Both the position numbers and the translations under genes were made by a program. The notes under the pieces were generated by a model. The model ran no database searches. It was not told the DNA's origin and worked only from the letters and a program-made list of their open reading frames with translations. Below, in pieces: positions 9,619 through 19,203 of a stretch of DNA of 64,000 nt. The number at the start of each line of letters is the position of its first letter. Within the stretch, counting starts at the first letter, position 1. The DNA comes from Gammaproteobacteria bacterium (GTDB lineage: Bacteria > Pseudomonadota > Gammaproteobacteria > Nevskiales > Nevskiaceae): positions 1-64,000 of the forward strand of contig JAPLSB010000003.1 in NCBI GenBank assembly GCA_026398875.1, written 5' to 3'.

Positions 9619-10968
9619 ATGGCCAAGACCACCGGCGGCATGATGCCGGACCTCAGCAAGATCGGAGAGGTGCGTAACCGCATCCTGTTCCTGATCGGCG
9701 CACTGATCGTCTATCGCATCGGGTCGTTCATCCCGGTCCCCGGAATTGATCCGGGCAAGCTTGCCCAGCTGTTCGACCAGCAGAAGGGCACCATTCTGGA
9801 CATGTTCAACATGTTCTCGGGTGGCGCTTTGTCGCGCCTGTCGATTTTCGCGCTTGGCGTGACGCCGTACATCTCGGCGTCGATCATCGTCCAGCTGATG
9901 GGCGCGACGATGCCGCAGCTGAAGGAGCTGAAGAAGGAAGGCGAGGCCGGACGTCGCAAGCTGACGAAGTACACGCGCTACGGCACTTTGGCATTGGCTT
10001 TGTTTCAGGCGGTTGGTGCTTCGTATGCGCTGCAGAGCAGTGTTGCGCTCGCTCCTGGTTTCGGTTTTATCTTCACGGCGACCGTTTCGCTGGTCACTGG
10101 CACTATGTTTCTGATGTGGCTGGGTGAGCAGATCACCGAGCGTGGCATCGGCAACGGTATGTCGATGATCATTTTCGCTGGCATCGTGTCGTCGATGCCG
10201 CAGGCAATTGGTGCTACGGCACAGCTGATCAGTGAAGGCTCGTTGAATCCGCTGGTGGCGATTCTGGTCCTGATTCTGGTCGTTGTCGTGACGACATTCG
10301 TGGTGTTTGTGGAGCGCGCTCAACGGCGCATTCCGATCCACCATGCGCGCCGTCAACAAGGCCGCAAGTTGTTCGCTGCGCAGACGCAGCATCTGCCGCT
10401 CAAGCTGAATATGGCAGGCGTGATTCCGCCGATCTTTGCTTCCAGCATCATTCTGTTCCCAGCTTCGATGGTTCGATTCTTTGGGGGTGAGGGAGGCACT
10501 GGCTTCATGCAGCAGTTCGCAAACGCACTGTCGCCGGGTCAACCGCTCTACACGATGCTGTACGCGCTGATGATGGTTTTCTTCTGCTTCTTCTACACCG
10601 CGCTGGTCTTTGATTCGCGTGAGACTGCAGAGAACCTGAAGAAGTCCGGCGCATTTGTCCCTGGTGTTCGCCCTGGCCTCCAGACGGCGAAATACATTGA
10701 TAACGTGCTGACCCGCTTGACGGTCGCCGGCGCCATCTACATCACCGTCGTGTGTCTGACGCCGGAGTTTCTGGTTACTTATTTCAACGTCCCATTCACT
10801 TTCGGTGGGACGTCCTTGCTGATCACAGTCGTTGTGGTGATGGATTTCATGGCGCAGCTGCAGGCGCACCTGATGTCTCACCAGTATGAGGGTCTGCTGA
10901 AGAAGCAGAACTTGAAGTCGCTGAGCGGCAACAACGCAGGTCGTTCCGGCGTCGTTCGGCCGAGCTGA
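9619..10968 (+). CDS. secY: protein translocase subunit SecY
   Basis: SecY is the pore of the Sec translocon in the inner membrane, acting with SecE, SecG and SecA. The 449 residues contain ten hydrophobic segments. Recognisable motifs are [10 protein letters not shown] after the first segment, [23 protein letters not shown] for the plug/TM2 region and [20 protein letters not shown]. Length is near the E. coli 443. The gene sits between rplO and rpmJ in the spc operon. Confidence 0.98.
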   Translation: MAKTTGGMMPDLSKIGEVRNRILFLIGALIVYRIGSFIPVPGIDPGKLAQLFDQQKGTILDMFNMFSGGALSRLSIFALGVTPYISASIIVQLMGATMPQLKELKKEGEAGRRKLTKYTRYGTLALALFQAVGASYALQSSVALAPGFGFIFTATVSLVTGTMFLMWLGEQITERGIGNGMSMIIFAGIVSSMPQAIGATAQLISEGSLNPLVAILVLILVVVVTTFVVFVERAQRRIPIHHARRQQGRKLFAAQTQHLPLKLNMAGVIPPIFASSIILFPASMVRFFGGEGGTGFMQQFANALSPGQPLYTMLYALMMVFFCFFYTALVFDSRETAENLKKSGAFVPGVRPGLQTAKYIDNVLTRLTVAGAIYITVVCLTPEFLVTYFNVPFTFGGTSLLITVVVVMDFMAQLQAHLMSHQYEGLLKKQNLKSLSGNNAGRSGVVRPS

Positions 10969-11018
10969 ACGTCTATCCACCCCTGAATCGCCGGGTAACC
11001 GGTTGTAGAGATCGCGCC

Positions 11019-11132
11019 ATGAAAGTACGTGCTTCCGTCAAGAAAATTTGCCGCAACTGCAAGGTCGTTCGTCGGAACGGCGTTGTCCGCGTGATGTGTT
11101 CGGATCTTCGTCACAAGCAGCGTCAGGGCTGA
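11019..11132 (+). CDS. rpmJ: 50S ribosomal protein L36
   Basis: Only 37 residues ([20 protein letters not shown]... ending [10 protein letters not shown]), too short for many gene callers. It has the zinc-ribbon ligands Cys11, Cys14, Cys27 and His32, i.e. the zinc-binding C-plus form. It is the last gene of the spc operon, 50 bp after secY. A 261-bp non-coding gap with a candidate promoter follows before rpsM. Confidence 0.97.
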   Translation: MKVRASVKKICRNCKVVRRNGVVRVMCSDLRHKQRQG

Positions 11133-11318
11133 TATCAGTCGCGCATGCTTTTGGGGTTCGCGCTGGTAGCTTGCCCCCTGTTCGCTGAGCCCCGCTTTTA
11201 CGTCGCAAGACGTTTGGTCATCGTCCAGATGGCCTGCTTCAACTTCAGGCACTGAATGCTGTCGGTCACGGAGAGGAACGGTGCGCACAGCATCGACCTT
11301 GGCAGCTAAACCCCGCGT

Positions 11319-11348
11319 TTGATATGCGCGAGGCTAGTCCGGTACACT
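11319..11348 (+). promoter_or_regulatory. candidate sigma-70 promoter for the alpha operon
   Basis: TTGATA (11319-11324) and TACACT (11343-11348) are separated by 18 bp and lie 45 bp before the rpsM start. The 261-bp rpmJ-rpsM gap has no gene, so an internal promoter here is plausible. The leader between it and rpsM is too short for much regulatory structure. The call rests on consensus matching by eye. Confidence 0.5.
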
Positions 11349-11393
11349 CTGCGGCTCACTGCGCCGCTGTGATTCAATTCAACGAGGTTTTCG

Positions 11394-11750
11394 ATGGCAC
11401 GTATTGCGGGCGTCAATGTCCCGGCCAACAAGCACACTGTGATCGCGCTGCAATCGATCTACGGTATCGGCGCAACGCGCGCCAGGAAGATCTGCGAGGC
11501 CGCGCGGATCACTCCTTCGGTTCAGCTCAAGACGCTGACTGAAGGCGAGCTCGACCAGCTTCGTGCGGAAATTGCAAAATTCGCGGTCGAGGGTGACCTC
11601 CGACGTGAAGTGTCGATGAGCATCAAGCGCCTGATGGACATGGGTTGCTATCGAGGTCTTCGGCATCGGCGTGGTTTGCCGGTCCGTGGCCAGCGAACCC
11701 GTACCAATGCTCGTACCCGTAAGGGTCCGCGCAAAGCCATCCGCAAGTAA
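11394..11750 (+). CDS. rpsM: 30S ribosomal protein S13
   Basis: S13 bridges the 30S head to 23S rRNA and L5. The 118 residues begin [20 protein letters not shown] and end [18 protein letters not shown], with the [15 protein letters not shown] segment. First gene of the alpha operon (rpsM, rpsK, rpsD, rpoA, rplQ), with a candidate promoter of its own just upstream. Confidence 0.98.
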   Translation: MARIAGVNVPANKHTVIALQSIYGIGATRARKICEAARITPSVQLKTLTEGELDQLRAEIAKFAVEGDLRREVSMSIKRLMDMGCYRGLRHRRGLPVRGQRTRTNARTRKGPRKAIRK

Positions 11751-11778
11751 CGCTTAGCCTCGCAGGATTCCCAGACTC

Positions 11779-12183
11779 ATGGCCAATACCTCCGCCGCTG
11801 CTGCAGCCGCCAAGGCTCGCAAGCGCGTCAAGAAGAACGTGTCGGATGCTGTAGCGCACGTTCATGCATCGTTCAACAACACCATCGTGCTGATCACCGA
11901 TCGTCAGGGCAACGCTTTGTCGTGGTCGACGGCCGGTGCCTGTGGCTTCAAGGGCTCGCGCAAGTCGACGCCGTTCGCAGCGCAGATTGCCGCTGAGCGT
12001 GCTGCAACTGCAGCCGCAGAACATGGCGTCAAGAACCTCGAAGTTCGCATCAAGGGCCCCGGCCCTGGCCGCGAATCGGCAGTGCGTTCGCTGAACGCTG
12101 CCGGCTTCAAAGTCACCAACATCACCGACGTGACGCCGATTCCGCATAACGGCTGCCGTCCGTCCAAGCGTCGCCGCGTTTAA
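11779..12183 (+). CDS. rpsK: 30S ribosomal protein S11
   Basis: S11 forms part of the platform near the mRNA exit. The 134 residues have an alanine/lysine-rich N-terminus, then [22 protein letters not shown] and the C-terminal [42 protein letters not shown], all diagnostic. 12 bp before rpsD with a strong AAGGAGA ribosome-binding site. Confidence 0.98.
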   Translation: MANTSAAAAAAKARKRVKKNVSDAVAHVHASFNNTIVLITDRQGNALSWSTAGACGFKGSRKSTPFAAQIAAERAATAAAEHGVKNLEVRIKGPGPGRESAVRSLNAAGFKVTNITDVTPIPHNGCRPSKRRRV

Positions 12184-12195
12184 GGAGAGATCGAA

Positions 12196-12816
12196 ATGGC
12201 ACGTTATATCGGTCCCACCTGCAAACTCGCCCGCCGCGCCGGCACTGACCTGCTGCTCAAGAGCCGCGGTCGCTCCCTCGATTCGAAGTGCAAGCTCGAT
12301 ACTCCGCCCGGCCAGCATGGCGCGCGCAAGCAGCGTTTGTCGGATTACGCCCTGCAGCTTCGCGAGAAGCAGAAGCTGAAGCAGATGTATGGCTTGCTGG
12401 AGCGGCAGTTCCGCAACTATTACCAGAAGGCCACGCGTTCAAAGGGCGCGACCGGTCTGAACCTGCTTCGTTTCCTCGAGCAGCGTCTTGACAACGTCGT
12501 TTACCGCATGGGCTTTGCAGCAACTCGCGCCGAGGCGCGTCAGCTGGTTGGTCACAAGGCGATTCTGGTCAACGGCAAGAGCGTCAACATTCCTTCGTAC
12601 AGCATCCAGGTCGGCGACGTGGTGCAGGTTCGCGAGAAGTCGCGCAACCAGACCCGCATCAAGCAGGCCCTGTCGGTCGCTGCGCAGATCGGTCTTCCGG
12701 AGTGGGTCGAGGTTGATGAAAAGGCGTTGAAGGGCGTGTTCAAGGCACTCCCCGAGCGCGACCAGATCGTGCAGGACATCAACGAGAACCTGGTGGTCGA
12801 GCTTTATTCGAAGTAA
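12196..12816 (+). CDS. rpsD: 30S ribosomal protein S4
   Basis: S4 starts 30S assembly and, in E. coli, represses the alpha operon. The 206 residues start [23 protein letters not shown] and contain the S4 RNA-binding domain ([27 protein letters not shown]). No N-terminal CXXC zinc motif is present. Followed by a stem-loop in the 109-bp gap before rpoA. Confidence 0.98.
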   Translation: MARYIGPTCKLARRAGTDLLLKSRGRSLDSKCKLDTPPGQHGARKQRLSDYALQLREKQKLKQMYGLLERQFRNYYQKATRSKGATGLNLLRFLEQRLDNVVYRMGFAATRAEARQLVGHKAILVNGKSVNIPSYSIQVGDVVQVREKSRNQTRIKQALSVAAQIGLPEWVEVDEKALKGVFKALPERDQIVQDINENLVVELYSK

Positions 12817-12824
12817 TCGGGTTG

Positions 12825-12850
12825 AGCGGCTGCTTTAGCAGCCGCTTTCT
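12825..12850 (+). terminator. stem-loop between rpsD and rpoA, possible partial terminator
   Basis: A perfect 9-bp stem AGCGGCTGC (12825-12833) / GCAGCCGCT (12838-12846) with a TTTA loop is followed by TTCTCGTTT. The T-tract is interrupted, so it may only attenuate. If active it would lower rpoA-rplQ relative to the upstream ribosomal genes, unless the 75-bp stretch after it holds a promoter; none is obvious. Confidence 0.55.
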
Positions 12851-12925
12851 CGTTTACGGTAGAGCTGTTTTCTGGTTTCCGCTGTCGGCGTCGCGCTGTC
12901 AGCCACTGTTTCAAGAGGTCACTAC

Positions 12926-13912
12926 ATGCAGGGTTCCGTCGCCAGTTTTCTGAAGCCGCGCGTTGTCGATGTCGAGCAGATTTCGGCTCACCGTTCGCGG
13001 ATCACGTTGGAGCCGCTCGAGCGCGGGTTTGGGCACACGCTGGGCAACGCGTTGCGCCGCATTTTGTTGTCGTCGGTTCCCGGTGCCGCCGTTACCGAAG
13101 CGCAGATCGACGGCGTCGTCCATGAATACAGTGCGGTCGAAGGTGTTCAGGAGGATGTCATCGACATCCTGCTCAACATCAAGAACATCGCGGTGCGCAT
13201 GAATGCGCGCGAGTCGGCTGTTCTCAAGCTGGAGAAAAGCGGTCGTGGTCCGATCACGGCCGGCGACATCCAGCTCGACCACGATGTCGAGATCGTCAAC
13301 CCCGAGCTCGTGATTGCGAATCTGACCGGTGGAAAGATCAGCATGACCTTGAAGGTCACGCGTGGACGCGGTTATCAGCCGGCTGCTGCGCGTGCGCAGA
13401 GCAACGAGGACGATGGCGCAGCCATCGGTTCGCTGCAGCTTGATGCCTCGTACAGCCCCGTGCGCCGTGTCAGCTACGCTGTGGAGCGCGCCCGAGTCGA
13501 GCAGCGGACCGATCTCGACAAGCTGATTCTCGACGTCGACACCAACGGCGGCATCGATGCCGGCGAAGCGGTTCGTTTCGCTGCGCAGATTCTTCGCGAC
13601 CAGCTGGCGGTGTTCGTGAACTTCGAGGAGGAAGTGGTCAGCAGCCCGGTCAAGACCGGCAAGCCGGACTTGAATCCGATTCTGTTCCGCCCGATCGATG
13701 ATCTTGAGCTGGGTGTCCGTTCGACCAATTGCCTCAAGGCCGAAAATGTTTATTACATCGGTGATCTCGTCCAGCGTGGCGAGACCGAGCTGATGAAAAC
13801 GCCGAACCTTGGCAAGAAGTCTCTGAACGAAATCAAGGAAGCGCTGAAGGCACATGATCTTGAGCTCGGAATGAAGCTCGATAACTGGTCTTCGCCGAAG
13901 GTCGCCGCCTGA
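12926..13912 (+). CDS. rpoA: RNA polymerase alpha subunit
   Basis: Alpha nucleates RNA polymerase assembly and contacts activators and UP elements. The 328 residues split into an N-terminal dimerisation domain ([23 protein letters not shown] near residue 32) and a C-terminal domain with helix-hairpin-helix motifs ([18 protein letters not shown] and [16 protein letters not shown]). Length is one residue off E. coli (329). Followed by rplQ. Confidence 0.98.
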   Translation: MQGSVASFLKPRVVDVEQISAHRSRITLEPLERGFGHTLGNALRRILLSSVPGAAVTEAQIDGVVHEYSAVEGVQEDVIDILLNIKNIAVRMNARESAVLKLEKSGRGPITAGDIQLDHDVEIVNPELVIANLTGGKISMTLKVTRGRGYQPAAARAQSNEDDGAAIGSLQLDASYSPVRRVSYAVERARVEQRTDLDKLILDVDTNGGIDAGEAVRFAAQILRDQLAVFVNFEEEVVSSPVKTGKPDLNPILFRPIDDLELGVRSTNCLKAENVYYIGDLVQRGETELMKTPNLGKKSLNEIKEALKAHDLELGMKLDNWSSPKVAA

Positions 13913-14002
13913 GCTTCGGCTCATCGTTGGGATATTTCAGTAACCGTCTCGTAACCGAGCTGACCGCCGAAAGCTGCCAGCTCTTCATAACTGAGTTTAG
14001 AA

Positions 14003-14395
14003 ATGCGCCATAAAGTCGCAGGCCGTCGTCTCGGCCGTACCACCAGCCACCGCAAGGCCGACATGCAGAACATGGCGGTCTCGCTGTTCCAGCATGAACT
14101 GATCCGGACCACGGTTCCCAAGGCGAAAGAACTTCGTCGTGTGGCCGAGCCGCTGATTACGCGCGCCAAGTCGGACAGCGTTGCCAATCGCCGTATTGTG
14201 TTCAGCCGCCTGCGCGATCGTTCGATGACGCAGAAGCTGTTCCTTGAGCTCGGCCCGCGTTATTCGTCGCGTCCGGGCGGTTATCTGCGCATCCTCCGTT
14301 GCGGCTTCCGTCCTGGCGACAATGCGCCTATGGCGTATGTCGAGCTGGTCGGTCGCCCTGCGGGTCAGTTGCCGGCCGACGCAACGGCTGAATAA
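14003..14395 (+). CDS. rplQ: 50S ribosomal protein L17
   Basis: L17 is at the tunnel exit next to L22. The 130 residues begin [22 protein letters not shown] and include the L17 core [22 protein letters not shown] and [24 protein letters not shown]. It closes the alpha operon and is followed 16 bp later by a strong intrinsic terminator. Confidence 0.98.
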   Translation: MRHKVAGRRLGRTTSHRKADMQNMAVSLFQHELIRTTVPKAKELRRVAEPLITRAKSDSVANRRIVFSRLRDRSMTQKLFLELGPRYSSRPGGYLRILRCGFRPGDNAPMAYVELVGRPAGQLPADATAE

Positions 14396-14411
14396 AGTCA
14401 TCGTCGTATCG

Positions 14412-14438
14412 AAAAAGGGCGCTTCGGCGCCCTTTTTT
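14412..14438 (+). terminator. intrinsic terminator of the ribosomal operons
   Basis: AAAAAGGGCGC, a TTCG tetraloop and GCGCCCTTTTTT form an 11-bp perfect stem with the poly-T as part of the 3' arm. It lies just after rplQ and marks the end of the ribosomal block. Confidence 0.95.
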
Positions 14439-14795
14439 GTGTCCGTCTGCTTTTCGCTTGTCTTTTGTCAGATTTGTTTGCTCGCACCAGGCCACGTCTT
14501 GCACTCCAGAGGTGACCTTGCGCCTAGGGATTTATTCGGTCGGAACGACGTGATTCCCGGTGTTTTCCCGCGTTGACGTTGTTTGCCGACAGCTTGAGTT
14601 TTCCGCTCCGCTGGCATGTCTCTTGCGCCTGCAGCGGCAGCCCGAAGAATTGGTCTTGCCTGCCCGACAACCCATGGTTTCCTTGACGTTGATTTGACTG
14701 CGAGCCTATTCTCCAAACGGTCACAAAACCGGTAGCGCGTGTTCTGATTCGCTGGCCGGCCTGTTAAAAAATACTTAATGAAGGGAGAATCGTTC
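14439..14795. other. non-coding region before the TonB receptor gene
   Basis: About 357 bp without a credible gene. It contains the terminator tail on the left and, near the right end, a candidate sigma-70 promoter (listed separately). No repeat, tRNA or riboswitch-like structure was recognised. Confidence 0.6.
14683..14712 (+). promoter_or_regulatory. candidate promoter of the TonB receptor gene
   Basis: TTGACG (14683-14688) and TATTCT (14707-14712) are spaced 18 bp apart and lie 83 bp upstream of the chosen start codon. The -35 box is strong, the -10 box moderate. No operator palindrome was identified next to it. Confidence 0.4.
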
Positions 14796-17700
14796 ATGAA
14801 TCTGAGTGCAGATGGTCGGCTGCGACTAGCAGCGCGTTTTGCGTTCGTCGTGGGAGTAGGTTCGCTTTCGAGCCAGGTGTTTGCGCAGGAAGTCGAAGTT
14901 GCGCAGTTGGACAAGCCGTCTGCTGCGGCGCCGGCGTCTAGCGGCGAATCGCCGGAGAAGGTGAAGCAGTTGGGTAGCGTTCAGGTGACCGGCTCGCGCA
15001 TCAAGTCGCCGAACCTGACCAGCAACAGCCCGGTCCTCGTGATCGGCAAGGAAGAAATCAAGTTTCAGGGCACGACGCGCGTCGAAGACCTGCTGAACTC
15101 GTTCCCGGCAGCATTCGCCGGGCAGGGTGGTAACTTGTCGAACGGTGCGGACGGCACCGCCACAGTTGACCTCCGCTTCCTTGGTCCGGCACGCACGCTC
15201 GTCCTGATTGACGGCAAGCGCGTTCAGGCCGGCGCGATTGGTGGCAGCGCGGCAGACTTGAATTTCATCCCGGCGCAGCTCATCGAAGGGATTGACGTGC
15301 TCACCGGTGGCGCCTCGGCTGTTTATGGTTCTGATGCCATCGCTGGCGTCGTGAACTTCAAGATGGTGAAGGACTTCGAAGGTCTCCGGGTCGATTACCA
15401 GCGTAGCGGCTACCAGCACACCAATAACAACAGTGCCGGCGGCATCGTAGAGCGCCGCGGCTTCCCGGTTCCGGATAGCAACACCTTTGATGGCCAAGGC
15501 CATCAGTTGTCGATCACCATGGGTGTGAATTCGGCGGACGGCAAGGGCAACGCGACCCTGTATGCCAGCTACCTGCAGCTGGATCCTGTCAGTCAGGACC
15601 GCCGCGATTTCAGCGCCTGTACATTCAATAACTCTGGTGCGAACAACTATTCGTGCGGTGGTTCGGCGACATCGTTCCCGGGTGTGTTTATCAACGGTGG
15701 CGACAACGATCTTCCGGGGCTGTTCACGGTGGATCGCACAACCGGCGGCTTCCGCGGATACACGGCAGCCACCGACGCGTTCAACTTTGCGCCTTTCAAC
15801 TACTTCCAGCGCAATCAGGAGCGTTACAGCCTAGGCGGGTTTGCTCAGTACAAGTTCAATGATGCAGCGGAGGTCTATACCCAGCTGATGTTCAGTGACA
15901 CCCGCACCAACGCGGTGATTGCGCCGTCCGGTATCTTCGGTGAGACGGTATTCGTCTCGGCGGAAAATCCATTCCTAAGCCCGCTGCAGCGCAGCCAGCT
16001 TTTCGGCGACAGCGCAAATCCGGATCCGGTCGCACTTGCGGTGTTGCGTCGTAACGTCGAGGGTGGTGGCCGCGACGACAATCTTCGTTACACCGCTTAT
16101 CGGGCAGTTTGGGGCCTTCGCGGTGACTTAGGGAAGGCGTGGTCGTACGACACTTCGATCCAGTACGGTTCGACGGTGTTCTCCGAGGTCTATCGAAACG
16201 AGTTTTCGTTGACTCGGTCGCGTCGTGCGCTCGATGCGGTTGTCGATGACCGCGAAGACAGCGCAACCTTCGGCCAACCCGTGTGCCGGTCGGTGCTTGA
16301 CGGCACGGATTTGACCTGTGTGCCCTACAACGTGTTTAACGGTCAGCGGGTGAGTGGCGAAGCGTTGAACTATCTCCAGGTGCCGGGCCTGCAGAACGGC
16401 ACAACGACCCAGCAGGTCGCGACGGGTTCCATCACCGGCGATCTTGGTCAGTACGGACTGAAATCGCCCGTCGCAAATGACGGGGTTGGGGTTGCGTTTG
16501 GTGCCGAGTATCGCCGGGAAGGCGCGGCGCTCGATACCGATGTGTCGTTCCAGACGGGGGATCTCGCTGGACAGGGCGCACCGACCTTGCCGATTTCCGG
16601 TGCGTTTGGCGTCAAGGAGTTGTTCGGTGAAATTCGGTTGCCGATCGCGCAGGGGCTTCCGGGCATTCATGACCTCGGGGTTGCTGCCGGGTATCGTTTC
16701 TCGGATTACACGCAGACCTCGTCGACCGACACCTACAAGCTCGAAGGCGAGTACGCCCCGACCAAGGACGTCCGTTTCCGCGGTGGCTTCAACAGAGCGG
16801 TTCGTGCGCCGAATATTGGTGAAATCGTCAATCCAACGCGCGTTTCGTTGGGTGGCAATTCCGACCCTTGCTCGGGAGAAATCGATCCCGATACCGGGAA
16901 CGTTACCGGTGGCGCGACGCTCGAGCAGTGCTCGCAAGACCCGTTGATTGCTGCGAACCCGGAGCTGTACGGCAACATCCTTGCGAACCCTGCCGAGCAG
17001 TACAACCAGCAGACGTTCACTGTTGACGGTCTGCAGTCGGAGAAGGCCGACACGTACACGGGCGGCATTGTCTTCACTCCGACGTTCATCAAGGACTTCG
17101 CGATGTCGATCGATTATTACGACATCAAGGTGAAGGGTGCGATCGCTGCGTATGGTTACGACACGATTGCCGAAGCCTGTTATGAGCGTGGCGTGTTGTG
17201 CGAGCGAATCAGCCGTGATGCGACACCGGGCCCGAGTTTCGGTAGCCTCTGGATTGGCAACAACGGCTTCATCATCAACCAGACGGAAAATACTGGTGCT
17301 TTCACGTCCAGCGGCGTCGATATCAATTTGACCTACCGGCTGCGATTGGCCGATCTGGGGCTGGGCAGTCAGGCCGGCGCCGTTAACTTTGATATGCAGG
17401 GAACGCGTCTCATCGAAAGCGACGTTCAGCCGATCCCGGTTGATCCGGCGTCGAACTATCAATGCGCCGGGCGGTTCGGATTGCAGTGTGGCATTCCGGC
17501 TCCGAAGTGGCGGCATCGCTTCCGCACCACGTATACGATCCCGACGCCGTATTTGCTCGACAGCCAGATCCGTCTGTCGACGGCATGGCGCTACTTCGGC
17601 GCGGTCACCGCTGACGATGCCACGCCGGCCAACCAGCTGAATCGTCGCTTGGGTGCGGAAAGCTACGTCGATCTGTCGGCTGCGATCACGTTCAGCGGGT

Positions 17701-17861
17701 CGTACACGTTCCGCGTTGGCGTGCAGAACCTGACGGACAACGATCCGCCGGTGATCTCGCAGCAGGTCGGACCGGGCGTAGTTACCAACGGCAACACCTT
17801 CCCGCAGGTGTATGACGCACTGGGTCGCTTCCTGTACGCGAATGTGGTGCTGGACTTCTGA
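14796..17861 (+). CDS. TonB-dependent outer-membrane receptor
   Basis: A 1021-residue outer-membrane active transporter. Visible parts: a signal peptide ending near SSQVFAQ, a plug domain with the entry motif GSVQVTGSRIKSPN, VEDLLNSFPAAFAGQGG and DVLTGGASAVYGSDAIAGVVNF, and a long beta-barrel ending in the aromatic residue expected for BAM insertion (YANVVLDF). The ATG at 14796, 8 bp after GAAGGGAGA, is preferred to the ATG at 14778. The class resembles receptors found in high numbers in Xanthomonadales and sphingomonads; the substrate cannot be told. It has its own terminator and is followed by a TPR-hydroxylase gene. Confidence 0.93.
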   Translation: MNLSADGRLRLAARFAFVVGVGSLSSQVFAQEVEVAQLDKPSAAAPASSGESPEKVKQLGSVQVTGSRIKSPNLTSNSPVLVIGKEEIKFQGTTRVEDLLNSFPAAFAGQGGNLSNGADGTATVDLRFLGPARTLVLIDGKRVQAGAIGGSAADLNFIPAQLIEGIDVLTGGASAVYGSDAIAGVVNFKMVKDFEGLRVDYQRSGYQHTNNNSAGGIVERRGFPVPDSNTFDGQGHQLSITMGVNSADGKGNATLYASYLQLDPVSQDRRDFSACTFNNSGANNYSCGGSATSFPGVFINGGDNDLPGLFTVDRTTGGFRGYTAATDAFNFAPFNYFQRNQERYSLGGFAQYKFNDAAEVYTQLMFSDTRTNAVIAPSGIFGETVFVSAENPFLSPLQRSQLFGDSANPDPVALAVLRRNVEGGGRDDNLRYTAYRAVWGLRGDLGKAWSYDTSIQYGSTVFSEVYRNEFSLTRSRRALDAVVDDREDSATFGQPVCRSVLDGTDLTCVPYNVFNGQRVSGEALNYLQVPGLQNGTTTQQVATGSITGDLGQYGLKSPVANDGVGVAFGAEYRREGAALDTDVSFQTGDLAGQGAPTLPISGAFGVKELFGEIRLPIAQGLPGIHDLGVAAGYRFSDYTQTSSTDTYKLEGEYAPTKDVRFRGGFNRAVRAPNIGEIVNPTRVSLGGNSDPCSGEIDPDTGNVTGGATLEQCSQDPLIAANPELYGNILANPAEQYNQQTFTVDGLQSEKADTYTGGIVFTPTFIKDFAMSIDYYDIKVKGAIAAYGYDTIAEACYERGVLCERISRDATPGPSFGSLWIGNNGFIINQTENTGAFTSSGVDINLTYRLRLADLGLGSQAGAVNFDMQGTRLIESDVQPIPVDPASNYQCAGRFGLQCGIPAPKWRHRFRTTYTIPTPYLLDSQIRLSTAWRYFGAVTADDATPANQLNRRLGAESYVDLSAAITFSGSYTFRVGVQNLTDNDPPVISQQVGPGVVTNGNTFPQVYDALGRFLYANVVLDF

Positions 17862-17890
17862 AGCTTGTCCACTAGCGTGCTGTGATGTAA

Positions 17891-17926
17891 CGGCGGGTCA
17901 GGCAACTGACCCGCCGTTTTGTTTTT
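17891..17926 (+). terminator. intrinsic terminator after the TonB receptor gene
   Basis: CGGCGGGTCA (17891-17900), a 6-nt loop and TGACCCGCCG (17907-17916) form a perfect 10-bp stem followed by TTTTGTTTTT. It lies 29 bp after the stop codon. Because of it the next gene must use read-through or its own promoter. Confidence 0.95.
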
Positions 17927-17942
17927 GATCGGAAATCCATCT

Positions 17943-19166
17943 GTGAGCGAATCCGTTACACCTGGCGTCGATGGTGATGAAACGCGTCTGACGCGTCTTG
18001 TGGCCCTGAAAGCCGAGGCTCGCCAGCGTGTCGAAGCCGGGCAGTTCGACCGAGCCATCGCCGTGCTACAGGCCGCCATCATGCTCGACGGCAATGATCC
18101 GGCGTTATGGCTGAATCTGGCCGGGCTGCAGCGGGCCCGAGGCGAGCATCGCGCAGCGGCGACGTCAGTTGAGCAGGCGTTGGCGATCGAGCCGAAGTCG
18201 ATGCTGGGCTTGCTGATGAAGGGCTCGTTGCTGGAACGTGCAGGCGATCATCGGGCTGCTGCGGTGCAGTACGGTCGCGCGGTGGCGCAACGCATACCCG
18301 GTGCGCCGCTTGATGCGGCGACCGAAGCGGCGCTGCAACGCGCCGACGATGTCCATCGGCGGTATCTGGATGACATGGCGCGGCATGTCCGCGCAGAGAT
18401 CGGCGCCCGGCAGTCGGCGGCCCGGACGGTTGAAGCGCGCCGCGTCGAGCTCTTTATTGATGCAACGCTGGGAACGCGGCGCATCTACCCGCAGCAGCCG
18501 ACCGACTACTGCTATCCGGGGTTGCCGGCGATCGAGTTCCATGATCGTGACGAGTTTCCGTGGCTGCCAGCGCTGGAAGCGCAAACGGATGTGATACGCG
18601 ACGAGCTGCGAGCGATCGTGGCAAGCGCGGACAACGACCGCTTCGCACCGTATGTGGCGTACGCAGACGGCATCCCGCTTGATCAATGGGCGGAGCTCAA
18701 CCGGTCGCCGCGCTGGAGTGCATTCCATCTGTTTGAGCGTGGACAGGTCGTCGAACACAACGCGGCGCGCTGTCCGAAAACCCTGTCGATGCTCAGGCAA
18801 CTACCGCAACCACAGGCTGCCGGTCGGATGCCGGCAGCAATGTTTTCGCTGCTGCGGCCGCAGACGCGAATCCCGCCGCACACCGGCGTTGCCAATGTCC
18901 GGCTGGTGGTTCACCTGCCGCTGATCGTGCCGCCGGGATGCGGTTTCAGGGTCGGCAACGAAACCCGTATCTGGCGCGAGGGCGAAGCCTGGGTTTTCGA
19001 CGACACCATCGAGCACGAAGCCTGGAATGACAGTGACCGCGATCGCTATGTGCTGATCTTCGATGTCTGGAATCCGCGCCTCAGTCCGGCCGAGCGTGAA
19101 CTGATCACTGCGGTAATGGCGGCGATGGATCGTTACAACGGAATCGTGGCGGATGGCAGTCTGTAG
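17943..19166 (+). CDS. TPR protein with aspartyl/asparaginyl beta-hydroxylase domain
   Basis: A 407-residue two-domain protein. Residues ~24-120 are TPR repeats (for example WLNLAGLQRARGEHRAAATSVEQALAIEP). Residues ~200-380 match the AspH family (PF05118), a 2-oxoglutarate/Fe(II) oxygenase: PHTGVANVRLVVHLPL with His313, and FDDTIEHEAWNDSD with His358 as the likely iron ligands. A GTG start at 17943 is chosen because the alternative TTG at 17919 falls in the T-tract of the preceding terminator. No signal peptide is visible, so it is probably cytoplasmic. Hydroxylases of this type are often found beside TonB receptors; whether it modifies a protein or the imported ligand is unknown. Confidence 0.85.
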   Translation: MSESVTPGVDGDETRLTRLVALKAEARQRVEAGQFDRAIAVLQAAIMLDGNDPALWLNLAGLQRARGEHRAAATSVEQALAIEPKSMLGLLMKGSLLERAGDHRAAAVQYGRAVAQRIPGAPLDAATEAALQRADDVHRRYLDDMARHVRAEIGARQSAARTVEARRVELFIDATLGTRRIYPQQPTDYCYPGLPAIEFHDRDEFPWLPALEAQTDVIRDELRAIVASADNDRFAPYVAYADGIPLDQWAELNRSPRWSAFHLFERGQVVEHNAARCPKTLSMLRQLPQPQAAGRMPAAMFSLLRPQTRIPPHTGVANVRLVVHLPLIVPPGCGFRVGNETRIWREGEAWVFDDTIEHEAWNDSDRDRYVLIFDVWNPRLSPAERELITAVMAAMDRYNGIVADGSL

Positions 19167-19203
19167 ACTTCGTGCGTCCGTGTTCTGACTGGTCGAGATC
19201 AAG

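Noticed and set aside
9139..10980. 613-codon minus-strand frame antisense to rplO-secY
   Set aside because: It lies exactly opposite two certain genes and reads as a His/Gln/Arg-rich string, a product of their codon bias.
17919..17942. TTG start extending the TPR-hydroxylase by eight residues
   Set aside because: The codon lies within the T-tract of the preceding terminator, so it would not be preceded by a usable leader.
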